The translations under genes were made by a program, and so were the position numbers. A stretch of DNA of 64,000 bases from Sinotaia quadrata (lineage: Eukaryota; Mollusca; Gastropoda; Architaenioglossa; Viviparidae): positions 112,308,221 to 112,372,220 of the forward strand of contig CM054179.1 of NCBI GenBank assembly GCA_028829895.1, written 5' to 3'. Positions 33,118 to 45,264 of the stretch are shown one piece after another. The first letter of the stretch is position 1. Each line of letters begins with the position of its first letter. Below the pieces are notes generated by a model. The model worked only from the letters and a program-made list of their open reading frames with translations, did not search any database and was not told the DNA's origin.

Positions 33118-34600
33118 TAGAAGTAAATTTGCCTATCCCTATTTCTAAACTTAATTGTTATCTAAATTGTTTAATTGTCAAAATAACCCAACCTTGTGCA
33201 CACGTTCTCATGGTATGTTTGTAAGTGTCAGAGTTGGAGTAAACACTTGAGTTGAGAATGTTCTAGAAATTGCTGATGTAATGCAAAGAAGTTCCAAATA
33301 TTTCAGTAGATTTTTTTATCCAATGATTAAGATTTACGAGAACGAGACCAGCCTATGAGCTGAGATAAAAAAGTTTACAAGCTGTGGAAAATTATATTGT
33401 CTAGTCACTTGACTGGTTGAGAGATGGATTTAGAAATGTTTCATGCATTTTTACAATTGATGAGTTATACTTGCGTTTTACATAGAGAAGTATTATGTGA
33501 GTAGACTATTATTTTTTCTAAACACTTGATATTGTTCCTAGTAAACGTGTTCATAAATTGATAAGGTGTATTTATTATGCTGTGTTCATGTTTTGGTCTA
33601 AGAAAACCTTAATTTGATACTTGAATGAAAGAGAATGGAGATAATGATCTATAAACAGTAAACTTAGCCTTTGTTCCCTCATTATATTTTACAGTAAATA
33701 AACAAATTTTTCTGTTTATGATTTGAACCATCTGGTTTATTGATTATAAACCACTATGACCGACTGAAGTAGAGGCAGGGAGCAATGTGAAAGAGTAAGA
33801 GTACACTACATTTTGATTTATGGTGGCAAAGTGTGGTGAGTGCATTGAGCTATTTCTGTCATAAGGAAGTTACTGGAAATTACTACAATTTGTGTTCTGC
33901 TTGAGGGAGTCAAATATGGCGATGGTGCCCAAGTTAACCTCGAGGGAATAGCAATGAATCAGTGTCCTACATACGAAAATCATGGAACAATAACAGCTAC
34001 GATAACAAAAGCTCTGAAAAAAGATTGTTCAGACACCACCTAAATCAGGTTACATTGAAACTATTATCCCTTATCACTAATAACTCCATTTCTGTTCTCT
34101 GTTATGAACTATCCTGTGATTTGTATTGAATTGTTTATTTGTATTTTTGGGATATAAAATTGTGTAGTACAAAAACTATTTGAATGTGGTTTCAAGGAAA
34201 TATTGATGTCAAGTAATCTTTTTCATTATATCTGTTATGTGTATATTTGATTGTTGATTTTAAAAAAAATATTGTTAAATTTATTGGCCTTCCTATACAT
34301 ATTGTTAACATTATGTTGGAGAATAATGTGGGCGGATGGGGGCTCGCTAAATAAAGATGAAGGACGGGTTTGTCTTCTCCTTTAGAAAGACCTTTTCTAC
34401 TATGGAATATTGTGACAGTAAATGTTTGTCTTTAATGTTGTGGAAGAGAGAAAACGTTTACAGTGCTCGCATATCGTCAAGTCGAGAGTCGAGTGGTATC
34501 TGCTGAAGAATTATTATGAACATAAATTAAGATTCTCCACACTTGTAATAAGTCATGGACGATTAATTAATTAATATTAATAATAACAATTAACTAGATG
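33118..34600 (+). repeat. Unnamed dispersed repeat, copy 3 (longest clear copy)
   Basis: Starts AAATTTGCCTATCCCTATTT. Shares with copy 1 the blocks listed there, and with copy 4 a further 3' part: GGCTCGCTAAATAAAGATGA, then GTGACAGTAAATGTTTGTCT and AAATTAAGATTCT. No long open frame, terminal inverted repeat or poly(A) tail is apparent. Confidence 0.75.
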
Positions 34601-35918
34601 GCGCTGGCGTCATACTTTCAAAAACATTGAAATGTTTATTTTAAATGTTGATGGTGAGAGGTCCATAATAATCCTCATAACAATGGCGATTATAAAGTAT
34701 GTCCTGAAAACTTTTCTCTTCACTTCCTTTTCAAACAGTAACCTCAAAATATCATTTTTAACGGTTTAAAAAATAAAATTTATTGCGAAATGTGTTACTG
34801 AATTCAGTTCGAAGTTGCTTTATTAAAATGCTTCCTTCCCTTCAAAACAGCATCCAGTTTTATTTTCTGGTTTTACATAAATTCCTTTTAAAATTTTTAA
34901 TTCACGTATAAAAATAAAAACTGAATCCTTACCTCTGAAACAAATTAATTATATTTTATGCATTTTGCTTTCGATTGTTAAATTGCGTACAATTATATAT
35001 TCGACTGCAATATAGTCGTAACATTGCAGAGAAAAAAAAATATTTGTCATTATTATCTAGACAGGATATGTAACATATAGATATTCTGTAAAATTCTCAC
35101 TTAGTACTGAAGTCAATAATGTCTAAACAACATTATTACGGTATGATATCCTGCATTCATTAAGCACATTACATTAATGAACTTTGTTATTTTTAAATGG
35201 TTTTCTAAAATATTGTCTAATGGTCACAAAGTATGTTTTCTGCTATTATATATAAATGCTAGTAAATGTTATATAATTGTTAATAGATGTTATATAAATG
35301 TATTAAATGTTATGTAATTATTTTTAAAATGTTATATAAATGTTATTAAATGTTGTATAAATGCTTTCCAGTTTTATTAAACATAGCACACAAACGAGCC
35401 AGTAAAGACACTTGTCCATATTGGATACATAATTCTGTTTGAGCAACTTAATTTTAAACTTGGGTAGTGGAAAGAAAACTGCTCATATAATCAGTGATGA
35501 AAATAACATTCAGACTTGAATAATTTTCCTAAGTGTCCACTGTAATTATTAGTTTGGTGATTTACTCGAAGTGCATCAAACTCATTGCCATTTAAACTTA
35601 TACTTAATGTAAGAATATTTATGTTTCCACAGTAACATGACTCATTGCCATTTAAACCTATACTTAATGTAAGAATATTTATGTTGACACAGTAACATGA
35701 CTCACTGGTGATTTACTCGAAGTGAATCAAACTCATTGCCATTTAAACTTATACTTAATGTAAGAATATTTATGTTGCCACAGTAACATGACCGTGCATC
35801 AAAATCATTGTCATTTAGACTTATAATTAATGTAGGAGTGTTTATGTATCTACAGTAATATGATGTGGCCGGTTGCGAGAAAAATATGTCAGGGATTCTA
35901 CACCTGGTGTATACTTAC
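34601..35918. repeat. A+T-rich DNA with two diverged tandem repeats
   Basis: A unit of about 25 bp (TAAATGTTATATAAATG) recurs at 35250-35375. A longer unit with CTCATTGCCATTTAAACTTA and AATATTTATGTT recurs about four times at 35560-35870. Otherwise nothing recognised. Confidence 0.7.
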
Positions 35919-35975
35919 CTGAACCGCGAACACATTTTTTTTTAATTCGGCAATGTCTCCAGCAGTGAACACCAT
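35919..35975 (-). pseudogene. Possible tetraspanin-like first exon (set D)
   Basis: ATG followed by 19 codons (MVFTAGDIAELKKNVFAVQ) and a strong donor CAG/GTAAGT in phase 0. Position and length suit exon 1 of the relic set D, but the segment is less hydrophobic than exon 1 of A or B and contains a run of A. A chance ATG and donor cannot be excluded. Confidence 0.3.
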
Positions 35976-36795
35976 ACCATTTCTAAAAATCGTATTTAAA
36001 AAGAAAACTTAATCGAGTACACTTAAAATGCTGTCAGAAAGATTTGTCAAGAATCATGCTCATGAATCTTCAAGAATGGAAGTTTTTAGTTTATTTTTTG
36101 ATAAGTGTGTAGGTGATTTTTCTACACTGTTTAGAGAGTTTACTATATACTAGGCTTGCTTTTGATTGGATCAATACCGGAGTTAGCTATTATAAGCATG
36201 CTTTTGATTGGGTTAATACCAAATTTACCGACTTTAACGATGCCACAGCATTTCTTTCATTGGAAGCTATCTTTGTGCCTGATTTTGTGATCGATGAATT
36301 ACAAACTTTGAAACCATTCAAAAAACCAATTATAACCACTTTTTAATTCGTATGATGTTTAGTTTGTTAACGCTGTGCAAAATGATGCTGTATTTATTAC
36401 AACACACTTACCTCACTAATCTTTCATTTACTCCAATACATTTTCATTTGCCTCCCCAGGAATTGCATCTTGATCGAATGTCGACCTACGTTCTTGTATG
36501 GTCAGTGAAACTACGTATTAGAACTGACGACTGCGAGGGCAATGACGCAATGAATTCAAACGATGACGACATCACTTCCTTCGTGTGTCGAAACAGTAAT
36601 TTGAGATAAATAGGAGTTTGAATAATTGAAACTCTTTCATTTATATCTTAAAACAATGCGTACACTTACACGTATATCTTTATAAAACTAAACAGTAGAA
36701 ATATAAGGAAAATGCGTATATGCATATAGACCGGAACTAAACACTTACTATTATGTATGTATGTGTTAATGAGTATGTTTGTGATCACCCTCATA

Positions 36796-36828
36796 TATAT
36801 ATATATATATATATCTTTGTGTGTGTGC

Positions 36829-36867
<39 letters not shown>

Positions 36868-37053
36868 TGTGCGCGCGCGCGCGTGCACTGAAACCACCGT
36901 AAGCTAATCCCTAAGCAGAGTATGTGATGTCAATATACATTATCTGCCTACCTATCTACCTAGGGGTCTATCTATCTATCTATCTATCCATCATTCAATC
37001 TATCTGTCTATCTATCTATCTATCTATCTATCTTTTTATATATCTATCTTTCG

Positions 37054-37091
<38 letters not shown>

Positions 37092-37145
37092 TTCTATATA
37101 TCTATCTATCCATCCATCCATCCATCCATCCATCAATCTATGTAT
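36796..37145. repeat. (TA)n, (GT)n, (CG)n and (TCTA)n/(TCCA)n microsatellites
   Basis: Several simple repeats in close succession with a short unique gap at 36891-36950. A 77-codon plus frame upstream (36113-36346) is unsupported. Confidence 0.9.
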
Positions 37146-38544
37146 CTAGAGTGATTCATATCTGTCGAGAGAGAAAAATTGAAATCATTTCCCAATTGTG
37201 TTCACTGAGCATGTTTGCACAGGGCAATTAAATGGGGTTCAATTATTCTGCTACCACCAGCCCCTCACTTACTAGGGACAATTATTTTACTACCACCGCT
37301 ACCAAATCCATTTTAAACACTGCACAAACTTTAGCCCATTGCCTCTTAAGCCCAAACAGCCAACAGAGTTATTCATGAATCGTAATTTAAAACTCGGATT
37401 TCTGGTTCGAATCGTTCTGCTTCATAATGAAATGAATATATATCAAGCGGTGCTTTCCACACCTCCCCCACCCCCACACACATGCAACACACACACACAC
37501 ACACACACACACGAACACACGTATGTCCGCACGCACGTACATATACACACTATTTTACACCTTTATTCATTTCAGAATTTCTCTGAAAGTGTATGTTTAT
37601 TACTTAGTAATTACTTGTTTCATGCCGTCAATTTCAATGTTGATTTTCATCAATATTATATAATCTCTAGTAATGTTTATGACTTGTTGCAATTAATATG
37701 GTTGTTTTTTATTATTCTTTTGCTTGTATTATAATAATAGGTTATCTTTGTCATTAATGTATTGCTCATGCTATTTCTTTCTTTTAATTCTCTTGTGTCG
37801 TTTTTGGCTTAGTAAGAAAATACAAATTGTAAGAAAACAGTTTTTATTTTTTTTTTACAGATTCCTGCGAATCATGTTTGCATAGCCGCTATTTGCCTAC
37901 CATTTTCTTATTTTAAAAAATTGCGAAGCCCTTTCATAAATTTTTTTTTTAAAATGCTCTAATATTTTTTAAATTATTTTTGCAATTTTAATATGTGTCT
38001 TTATATTGCAATTTATAAATTAAAAATAAATATTCCTTGCTCTTGTACTAATACATTAGAGCCCATATATTTATTCTTGGCACTGATAATCGTACCGTTT
38101 GCTTCTCGAAAACTAACATAAAAGAATGTATCATTAATATAATCAGAGCCAGACCTAATTTCTAACAATTATTAAGACAGAGAACATTTTGACAAGACTG
38201 AAAACTGGGGTACATTTTTTGATGCAAATAAAACAGAAAGACAAATGATTCTACAAGTAACTTCAGATCACAAGATTTGAATATTTTCTCTGTTCAAAAC
38301 AGAAACATATGTGCGCAAAGAAACACAATCTTTATCCAAGAATTCAGATCAGGACATAATCTCCTCTCTCTCGAGTCTCGGCTGCTGACCGTTCAAAAGG
38401 AAAGTCGAAACTTACGATTCAGCTCTCCGAGGTCAGGTCAATGTTTTCGAGAGTAGTTTACAATCTCCTTGTAAACTCTGCGGTACATGAAGCTTTAGAA
38501 AGAAAGTCTGCATGGGGAGATAGCTTTAAACAATGTATTATGTG
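37146..38544. other. Unclassified DNA before the LTR element
   Basis: Contains a short (CA)n at 37485-37515. A less A+T-rich patch at 38340-38510 is not recognised. It ends with ATGTG, the left target duplication of the LTR element. Confidence 0.4.
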
Positions 38545-40090
38545 TGTCACAGTCTGATAAAATTGTCCGACTTCGTGACCCACTTGCCTTGTTTACTTCA
38601 AATTCGAATATTTGAAACCCTTGGCCCTTTGTTCCAAGCTTCCTTTTTCTAGGTGCTTCTAGAACAGGTCAAGATGTTATGTAACTCTAGGACCATTGTC
38701 CAGTTCTCGAACCAACCACATGCTTTGCGAACAGTCACGTGATACGCAATATACCTTTCTATATATGTACCCACACGCTTCCGCTCCCTCACTTCGAGCA
38801 CATTTTAGCTAATTCCATCAGCTTACTCGGGTCGTGAGAGGCAGCCGGCGCCATAGAGAATCAAGGTACCCTTCGACTTCTCTCAAAGGTATCATTTTAT
38901 TTAATAGTATTTGCCTATGTATTGTTTAAGTATGTATTTGTGCTATGTATTATATGATTTCCATATACACTTGAGCATGGTTCAGAGAAATAGCTGAAAA
39001 CCTATACGTTACGGAATATAAATTTATTGTAACCATTTTTCCATTTTCTGTACTTTAATTTATATTGTTTTAATTCACTAAGAGCCAGAATGCTGCGCTC
39101 GATATGAATTCTTCATGTAATTCAATTATTGCGTGTAATTTAAATTGTAAATTGTGAAGCGCTCTGTCGGCTTGAATTACCCCTTGTATGAACATTAATT
39201 TAACGTTGTATCTATTTTATTGCTTCATACGTCATGACTGTTAAATGGAACACATGTGAGACGATTATATTTTTCCTAAATCTAATTGTAAGCGACGCGA
39301 AGTCGAAACTCTTTGTTCAGCGCATTTAATTGAGCCATGCCTAAGTAGGACCTGTTAGGTTGAGAATTATATCCAAACACGTTGCATCCACAGGTCGGCT
39401 CATGGTTCATGTTCACCCATGCCTCACCTGCATTAGCTTATTGGTGTAAGCGTGTCGAAATCCACTCTGAGGGCCATGCTGCAAAATTCCAGTTCCTAGC
39501 CACTAACAAAGGGACATCATTCCTTATGCACCACGTGTGTCGTTAAAGGGGGACTGAGGGAACGAACCGGCATGATTGAGTGTTGAGACCAAGGATACAA
39601 GAATAGAGCTAAGTGCAAGATCAAGTGTACAGATCTCAAAGGAACACTTTTCTGGCAATTTAGATTGACAAAAATCAGGCATAGGCGCGTAAAGACAGAG
39701 TGAAGACTATTCGCGTTGCATTCGATTTATTGTTAATTTGTTAAACTTTATTAAATCTTATTTTCTTTGTTAATACCTCTTAGTAGTTGATTTCTATGCA
39801 CAATAGACCAATTAGATTAATTCTTAGATTTGAATGGGGGCGGATGAGCAGAAAGATTGATGACGAGTGCATATTAATTTAGAGGGACTTAACTGTTTTC
39901 AAATCTAGCTAAAAGTTCGCAGTTTATTAGTCTGTAAATTTGTCGTCTGAACTACAAGACGCACTTTTAATTAGTCAGATAATAAATTGAGCAACCAGTC
40001 TGCGTAGAATATGAGAGGAAGAATTAATTATATTTAAAGTCTTTTAATTATTCTAAGCAGGGTCTTTAAATAAATACTGGAAACGTAACA
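38545..40090 (+). repeat. 5' LTR, 1546 bp
   Basis: Begins TGTCACAGTCTG and ends AAACGTAACA. A TATA-like TCTATATATG at about 38757-38766 is a candidate core promoter, and AATAAA at 40069-40074 is a candidate poly(A) signal. Position 40091 onward differs from the 3' side, which fixes the boundary. Confidence 0.97.
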
Positions 40091-40708
40091 AGTGTGGGTC
40101 GTCGCGGGATTGATATGTATTAAATTGTAAATTGTAACATTTTTATACATAGGGCGCATCATAACCTAGAAACGAACGAACGAACAGAATTGCCAATTGT
40201 TCTTTTGATTTTTGTATCACTGATTTTCTTTGCTTTTGTTGTGACATGTGCATGTATTCTTTTGCAGAGTAGCGTGCATGTTAGTTAATGTTGATATATT
40301 TAAGCGTAGTTAAATATGTCATGTTAGCTATTGAATGATTTATTTAGTATTGTGTTACTGAGTACTTCATTGTGAGGAGTCGAAGGTTATACCGCCAGCT
40401 AGGAGAGTTATCGGTAGTAACAGACTTCGGACTATTATATTTAGGGTGCTAGATATAATGTGTAATGTTGTATGGTAGGAGCCGTGACATTACGAAAGTC
40501 TTGGAACAGCGGACACTGTGACAAGCAGGTGAAACGTGTAAGAGTTAACGCGCAATTTATTTCGGAAGGTGTTCTGAGTAAATTAAATAATTTTTGTAAG
40601 GTTGTAGCCTAAAAGTTATTTTCGGGATAAGCGGAGTTATCGCCGACGGTTAAAACACACAATTCACGAGATACATTGTTATTGTAGCCAGCGCGCTAAG
40701 ACAGTAAA
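40091..40708 (+). promoter_or_regulatory. Leader of the LTR element with probable primer-binding site
   Basis: TGGGTCGTCGCGGGATT at 40095-40111 lies four bases after the LTR. It starts with the TGG expected to pair with a tRNA CCA end. I could not assign the tRNA. The remainder is noncoding up to the ATG. Confidence 0.55.
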
Positions 40709-43700
40709 ATGGATCGCAAACAGGTTATCGAAGACCTGAAAGAAACCGGTATCATGATAGGATACCAGGGTGACGAACTGACTAGCTACGTTAAAACTGA
40801 GCTAGAGAAAGCGGAAAAAGCAGAAAAGGAGAGAGTAGAAAGAGCGGACAAAGAAAGGCAAGAGATAGAAAGAGAAGAACGTATTGCTAATCGCGAACTG
40901 AAGAAGTTAGAAGCTGAAAAACTAGCCGAAACCGAAGCTAAACGCATAGCTGCTGACGCAGAAGCTAAAAAGCAAGAAGCTGAAAGATTAGCCGACATTG
41001 AAACAAAACGCATCGCAGCGGATACAGAAGCCAAACGCATCGCGGCAGACGCGGAAATAAAACGGTTAGAATGGGAAGTAAAGAAACTAGAAGTTACCAA
41101 TCCAAACCGTGACCGCAGAAGCAGTGGTGATTCGCATTCTAGCGATGGAAATAATCACAGTAGAATTGAAAACATCATTCCAAAGATAAATATGGTCCCG
41201 TTTGATGAGAACAAAGATCAAATAGACGCGTATTTAAAAACGTTTGAAAAGTTAGCCAGAGCAACAAGCATTCCAGCGGAACATTGGGCGATAAATTTAT
41301 CGGGATTATTGCAGGGCAGTGCGAAAAACGAATTCAATAAGCTTAGCGATTCTGAGTCAGATAATTACGACACAGTCAAGGCCGCATTATTGAAACGTTA
41401 CAAACTCACAGCCGACACATACCGACGTAAGTTTAAACAGGCCACGAAAGCCAGTTCAGAGACGCACGCACAGTACATACGACGTGTAACTGACTTGTTC
41501 CAAAGATGGATAGATCTAGCCGAAACTCCACAGACGTACGCAGGTCTTAGGGATGAAATGATAAAAGACCACATTCTCGGGTCGTACAAATCAGATCTAC
41601 TGATTCACTTAGCAATAAGGGAAAAATCTACGCTAGAGGAGATAGGCAACGCCGCCGATCGCTTTGATGACGCACATTCTCAATTCTCGAACGCACACGC
41701 GAACAACAAGTCTCGACCGAACGAACCGCAGACTCGAAAGGATAAGAAAAATGACGGGAAGGCACCTAATGAGCGTGATGATAAAACATCTAAACCCGAC
41801 ACTAAAAACAAGTCCGACAAACAGAAAGATAAAAAGAATCTTGCATGTTACACTTGTGGTGATAGTGGCCATTTTTCACGAACATGTCCTGAAAAGAAAA
41901 CAGCTAAAGTTTACGCAGTAGAAAGTCATACACCTAAAACAGAAAAGTCGAATCGAACACCAGTACAGGCAAACGGTCACGATACAATCGCTTTGCTTGA
42001 TACAGGGTGTGAGCTAGACGCTATTGTAAATGCATCATTAGTTAACCGTACCGACTACACAGGGGAGACAATCTCTGTCACCTTTGCAAACGGCGAACAA
42101 GACATTTTACCAGTAGCTGAAGTCTCGATTGTTTCAGACTTTGTAGAAGGAACAGTCAAAGCGGCAGTTATGGAAAACTCACTGGTTAACGCTGTAACCA
42201 GAGCAGCGAGTAGTAAAGACAAATCTGTAACTGCACCGATGTCTGCCGCACCAGCCGTAGATAAAGCAACAGTTAGCGAGATTAAAATATTACAAGCTGA
42301 GGACGAAACACTAGACAAGTTACGCAGACAAGCTGTACTTGTTAGTGACGTCAACACTGACGATTCGAATAAGAAAGCGTGCATTATTCTGAAAAAGGGT
42401 TTATTGTACCGCTATTCGAAAGTGGGAGACGAATTTCGGAAACAATTAGTCGTTCCACAAACCAAACGAAATGACGTATTACGATTAGGTCATGAGAGTC
42501 TTTTTGGTGCACACATGGGTGTACAAAAAACAACTAGTCGTATTACAAGTGAGTTTTATTGGCCGGACATCACTGCCGATATCCGTAGATTCGTGTTAAG
42601 TTGCGACACATGCCAGAGAACACAGTCTAAAAATTCAATCAGACCCGCACCGTTAGGAGAGCCTGAACTGATCAGTGAACCCTACAAGCGCGTAGCATTG
42701 GATTTGATTGGGCCTATAATACCCACATCAACGAGAGGTAATCGATACGTGCTGACCACTATTGATTACGCAACAAGATTCGCCGACGCAGTACCATTGA
42801 AAAATATTGATACTGAAACTGTCGCCGAAGCCCTTTTCGGTCTTTGGAGTCGTGTTGGAATTCCTACTGAAATTTTGACGGATCAGGGGAGTCAATTCAT
42901 AGGCAACGTAATGAAGGAAGTAAATCGTTTACTTTCCATCAAACATCTTACTTGCACACCATACCACCCCCAGGCAAATGGTCTGATTGAAAAATACAAT
43001 GGGACATTAAAAACAGCACTTAAAAAGCTCGCCACAGATAAACCGAAAGACTGGGACAGATACATCCCTGCCCTACTATTTGCATATAGGGAGGTGCCAC
43101 AATCTTCCACCGGGTTTTCACCATTTGAGCTACTTTACGGACGTACTGTACGCGGACCGATGATGATTTTGAAGGCACTTTGGACTGATGAAAAGACAGA
43201 TGACGAAGTTAAGACAACTTATACATACGTCACTGACTTAAGAAACCGTCTTGAAACTATAGGCAAGATAGCACGGGAAAACTTGACGATAGCTCAGTCT
43301 AGACAGGCAGAATATTACAATAAGCACACCAAACCTAGAGAATTTGAAGTTAATGACAAAGTGTTACTGTTGCTTCCTGAAGCACATAACAAACTTCAGA
43401 TGAAATGGAAGGGGCCCTTTGTAGTTACCGCCAAGCTAGGGGGACTGAACTATAAGGTGCAGACAGGAAAGAGAGAGAAAATCTTTCATGTTAACCTACT
43501 CAAAAAGTACATAAGCCGTGAGGATCAAACCACTCAAGCTGATTTTGTCGTAGCGACGATAGTTACAGAAGACGAGGGGGATACTGATTGCGTCACTGGT
43601 ACTTTACCAAACTGTCCTCTACAGACGGACGAAACTGTCAAAGACGTTAGGGTAAATGAAGCCTTGACAGAAGGACAGAAAAAAGAAGTGAATGAATTGC

Positions 43701-45040
43701 TTAATGAGTTCTCATCTACTCTGACAGACAAACCAGGGTTGACAGACTTAATAGAATTTTCACTGAAGCTGACTGACAACAAACCGATACGTTTGAAGCC
43801 GTATCCGTTGCCACACGCCAAGATAGATGACGTTAGACGTGAGATTAAGACTATGTTAGATCTAGGGGTCATAGAGAAGACTGACAGTGCCTACGGATCA
43901 CCCATCGTGTTGATTAAAAAACGTGATAACTCGTTCCGTTTTTGCGTAGACTACCGCAAACTCAATCAAGTGACAGAGTTTTGTGCCGAACCTCTCCCTG
44001 ATCCGGATCTCATCTTCACTAAGCTAGCTAACGCTCATTACTATACCAAAATAGATTTGTCACGCGGTTTTTGGCAAATCAAGGTCAAGGACACTGATCG
44101 ACACATACTAGCTTTCACTACACCAGTAGGAAACTACACATGGAAAGTTATGCCTTTCGGAGTTTCAAACGCTCCGAGCATTTTTTCTAAAATGATGCGG
44201 TCATTGTTAGAACCACTGTACGGACGTGGAGTTGAGAACTTCATGGATGATTTAATTCTAGGCACCCAGACATGGGAGGAGCACTTAACACTCTTACGAG
44301 ATGTGCTAGCCAGATTAAAGCAAGCCAACCTCACTGCCCGCCCTACGAAGTGTGAAATAGCACAATTCTCCTTAGACTTCCTGGGACACAAGTTGAGTCA
44401 TGGAACTATGTCGCCAAGTGAAGCTAAGATAGCACAACTTAAGGACACTTCACAACCGCTAACAAAAACACAAGTTAGAAGTTTTCTTGGTCTTGCTAAC
44501 TACTACAGAAAATTCGTACCAGATTTTAGTGCCATTGCATGTCCTCTGACTGACTTGACACGTAAGAATATGCCTACAAAAGTAGTGTGGACTGATGCAT
44601 GCCAAAACGCTTTTGACACACTGAAATCTAGACTGACTTCAGATTTAGTTGTTAAACTGCCAGATCTGACAAAACCATTCTTGTTAAGGACTGATGCTAG
44701 CAACACAGGATTAGGAGCAGTGTTATTACAAGAACACAATGACACCAAACACCCAGTTGCATATGCAAGCCGTAAACTCACAACTACTGAACAGAAATAT
44801 TCCACCAGTGAAAAGGAATGTCTTGCAATAGTTTGGGCCATAAAAAAGTTCGAAAACTATTTGTACGGAAAAACCTTTGTCATTGAGTGCGATCACCAGC
44901 CGTTGGCCTTTCTCGGACAGGCGCAATTTACGAACAGCCGTTTAATGCGTTGGTCTTTGTTTCTGACACAGTATGACGCAAATATTCATTACATCAAAGG
45001 GTCTTTGAATGTTGGCGCAGATTACATGAGTCGTGCTTGA
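40709..45040 (+). CDS. gag-pol: Gag-Pol polyprotein (Gag-PR-IN-RT-RNaseH), 1443 aa
   Basis: A single uninterrupted frame whose product would assemble particles, reverse-transcribe the element RNA and integrate the cDNA. Residues about 30-127 are a charged coiled coil with EAKRIAADAE-type repeats; about 150-325 are Gag capsid-like. A zinc knuckle follows (C380, C383, H388, C393). The protease core is D431-T432-G433. Integrase: zinc ligands H595, H602, C632 and C635; DD35E triad D665, D725, E761; GPF at 902-904 (GPY/F module). Reverse transcriptase: DYRKLN at 1081-1086, D1116, and FMDD at 1178-1181. RNase H: D1329, E1370, D1395 and D1438. Every catalytic residue I can place is present. Integrase before reverse transcriptase is unlike most gypsy elements. 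No frameshift or stop separates gag from pol. The start is the first ATG of the frame (AAAATGG). Confidence 0.96.
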   Translation: MDRKQVIEDLKETGIMIGYQGDELTSYVKTELEKAEKAEKERVERADKERQEIEREERIANRELKKLEAEKLAETEAKRIAADAEAKKQEAERLADIETKRIAADTEAKRIAADAEIKRLEWEVKKLEVTNPNRDRRSSGDSHSSDGNNHSRIENIIPKINMVPFDENKDQIDAYLKTFEKLARATSIPAEHWAINLSGLLQGSAKNEFNKLSDSESDNYDTVKAALLKRYKLTADTYRRKFKQATKASSETHAQYIRRVTDLFQRWIDLAETPQTYAGLRDEMIKDHILGSYKSDLLIHLAIREKSTLEEIGNAADRFDDAHSQFSNAHANNKSRPNEPQTRKDKKNDGKAPNERDDKTSKPDTKNKSDKQKDKKNLACYTCGDSGHFSRTCPEKKTAKVYAVESHTPKTEKSNRTPVQANGHDTIALLDTGCELDAIVNASLVNRTDYTGETISVTFANGEQDILPVAEVSIVSDFVEGTVKAAVMENSLVNAVTRAASSKDKSVTAPMSAAPAVDKATVSEIKILQAEDETLDKLRRQAVLVSDVNTDDSNKKACIILKKGLLYRYSKVGDEFRKQLVVPQTKRNDVLRLGHESLFGAHMGVQKTTSRITSEFYWPDITADIRRFVLSCDTCQRTQSKNSIRPAPLGEPELISEPYKRVALDLIGPIIPTSTRGNRYVLTTIDYATRFADAVPLKNIDTETVAEALFGLWSRVGIPTEILTDQGSQFIGNVMKEVNRLLSIKHLTCTPYHPQANGLIEKYNGTLKTALKKLATDKPKDWDRYIPALLFAYREVPQSSTGFSPFELLYGRTVRGPMMILKALWTDEKTDDEVKTTYTYVTDLRNRLETIGKIARENLTIAQSRQAEYYNKHTKPREFEVNDKVLLLLPEAHNKLQMKWKGPFVVTAKLGGLNYKVQTGKREKIFHVNLLKKYISREDQTTQADFVVATIVTEDEGDTDCVTGTLPNCPLQTDETVKDVRVNEALTEGQKKEVNELLNEFSSTLTDKPGLTDLIEFSLKLTDNKPIRLKPYPLPHAKIDDVRREIKTMLDLGVIEKTDSAYGSPIVLIKKRDNSFRFCVDYRKLNQVTEFCAEPLPDPDLIFTKLANAHYYTKIDLSRGFWQIKVKDTDRHILAFTTPVGNYTWKVMPFGVSNAPSIFSKMMRSLLEPLYGRGVENFMDDLILGTQTWEEHLTLLRDVLARLKQANLTARPTKCEIAQFSLDFLGHKLSHGTMSPSEAKIAQLKDTSQPLTKTQVRSFLGLANYYRKFVPDFSAIACPLTDLTRKNMPTKVVWTDACQNAFDTLKSRLTSDLVVKLPDLTKPFLLRTDASNTGLGAVLLQEHNDTKHPVAYASRKLTTTEQKYSTSEKECLAIVWAIKKFENYLYGKTFVIECDHQPLAFLGQAQFTNSRLMRWSLFLTQYDANIHYIKGSLNVGADYMSRA

Positions 45041-45264
45041 TGCCATCAAGTGCCGGTACTGATAGAATGTTGTTTAATCAATTAACTGAACCCTACGGAT
45101 TCCTTCCTGTAAATATGAAATATAGTTGCACACTTTATTTCTAGGAATGTCGAAATTTTTTTTTGTGTAAATTTTTCTTCATTGTGGACTTCTACATTTT
45201 ATCATACATAATTTGTAGGAGGCATTTTATCTTTGGCAAGATAAACGCCTCAAAAGCAAGGGGG
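45041..45264 (+). other. 3' untranslated part and polypurine tract of the LTR element
   Basis: The purine tract AAAAGCAAGGGGG (45252-45264) directly precedes the TG of the 3' LTR and would prime plus-strand DNA synthesis. No envelope-like frame fits in the 224 bp after the gag-pol stop. Confidence 0.9.

Noticed and set aside
36113..36346. 77-codon plus frame with a repeated FDWxNT motif
   Set aside because: The repeat is short, no family is recognised, and no splice or promoter evidence supports it.
40786..44926. Several minus-strand frames inside the LTR element
   Set aside because: All overlap the intact gag-pol frame and have no independent motif.
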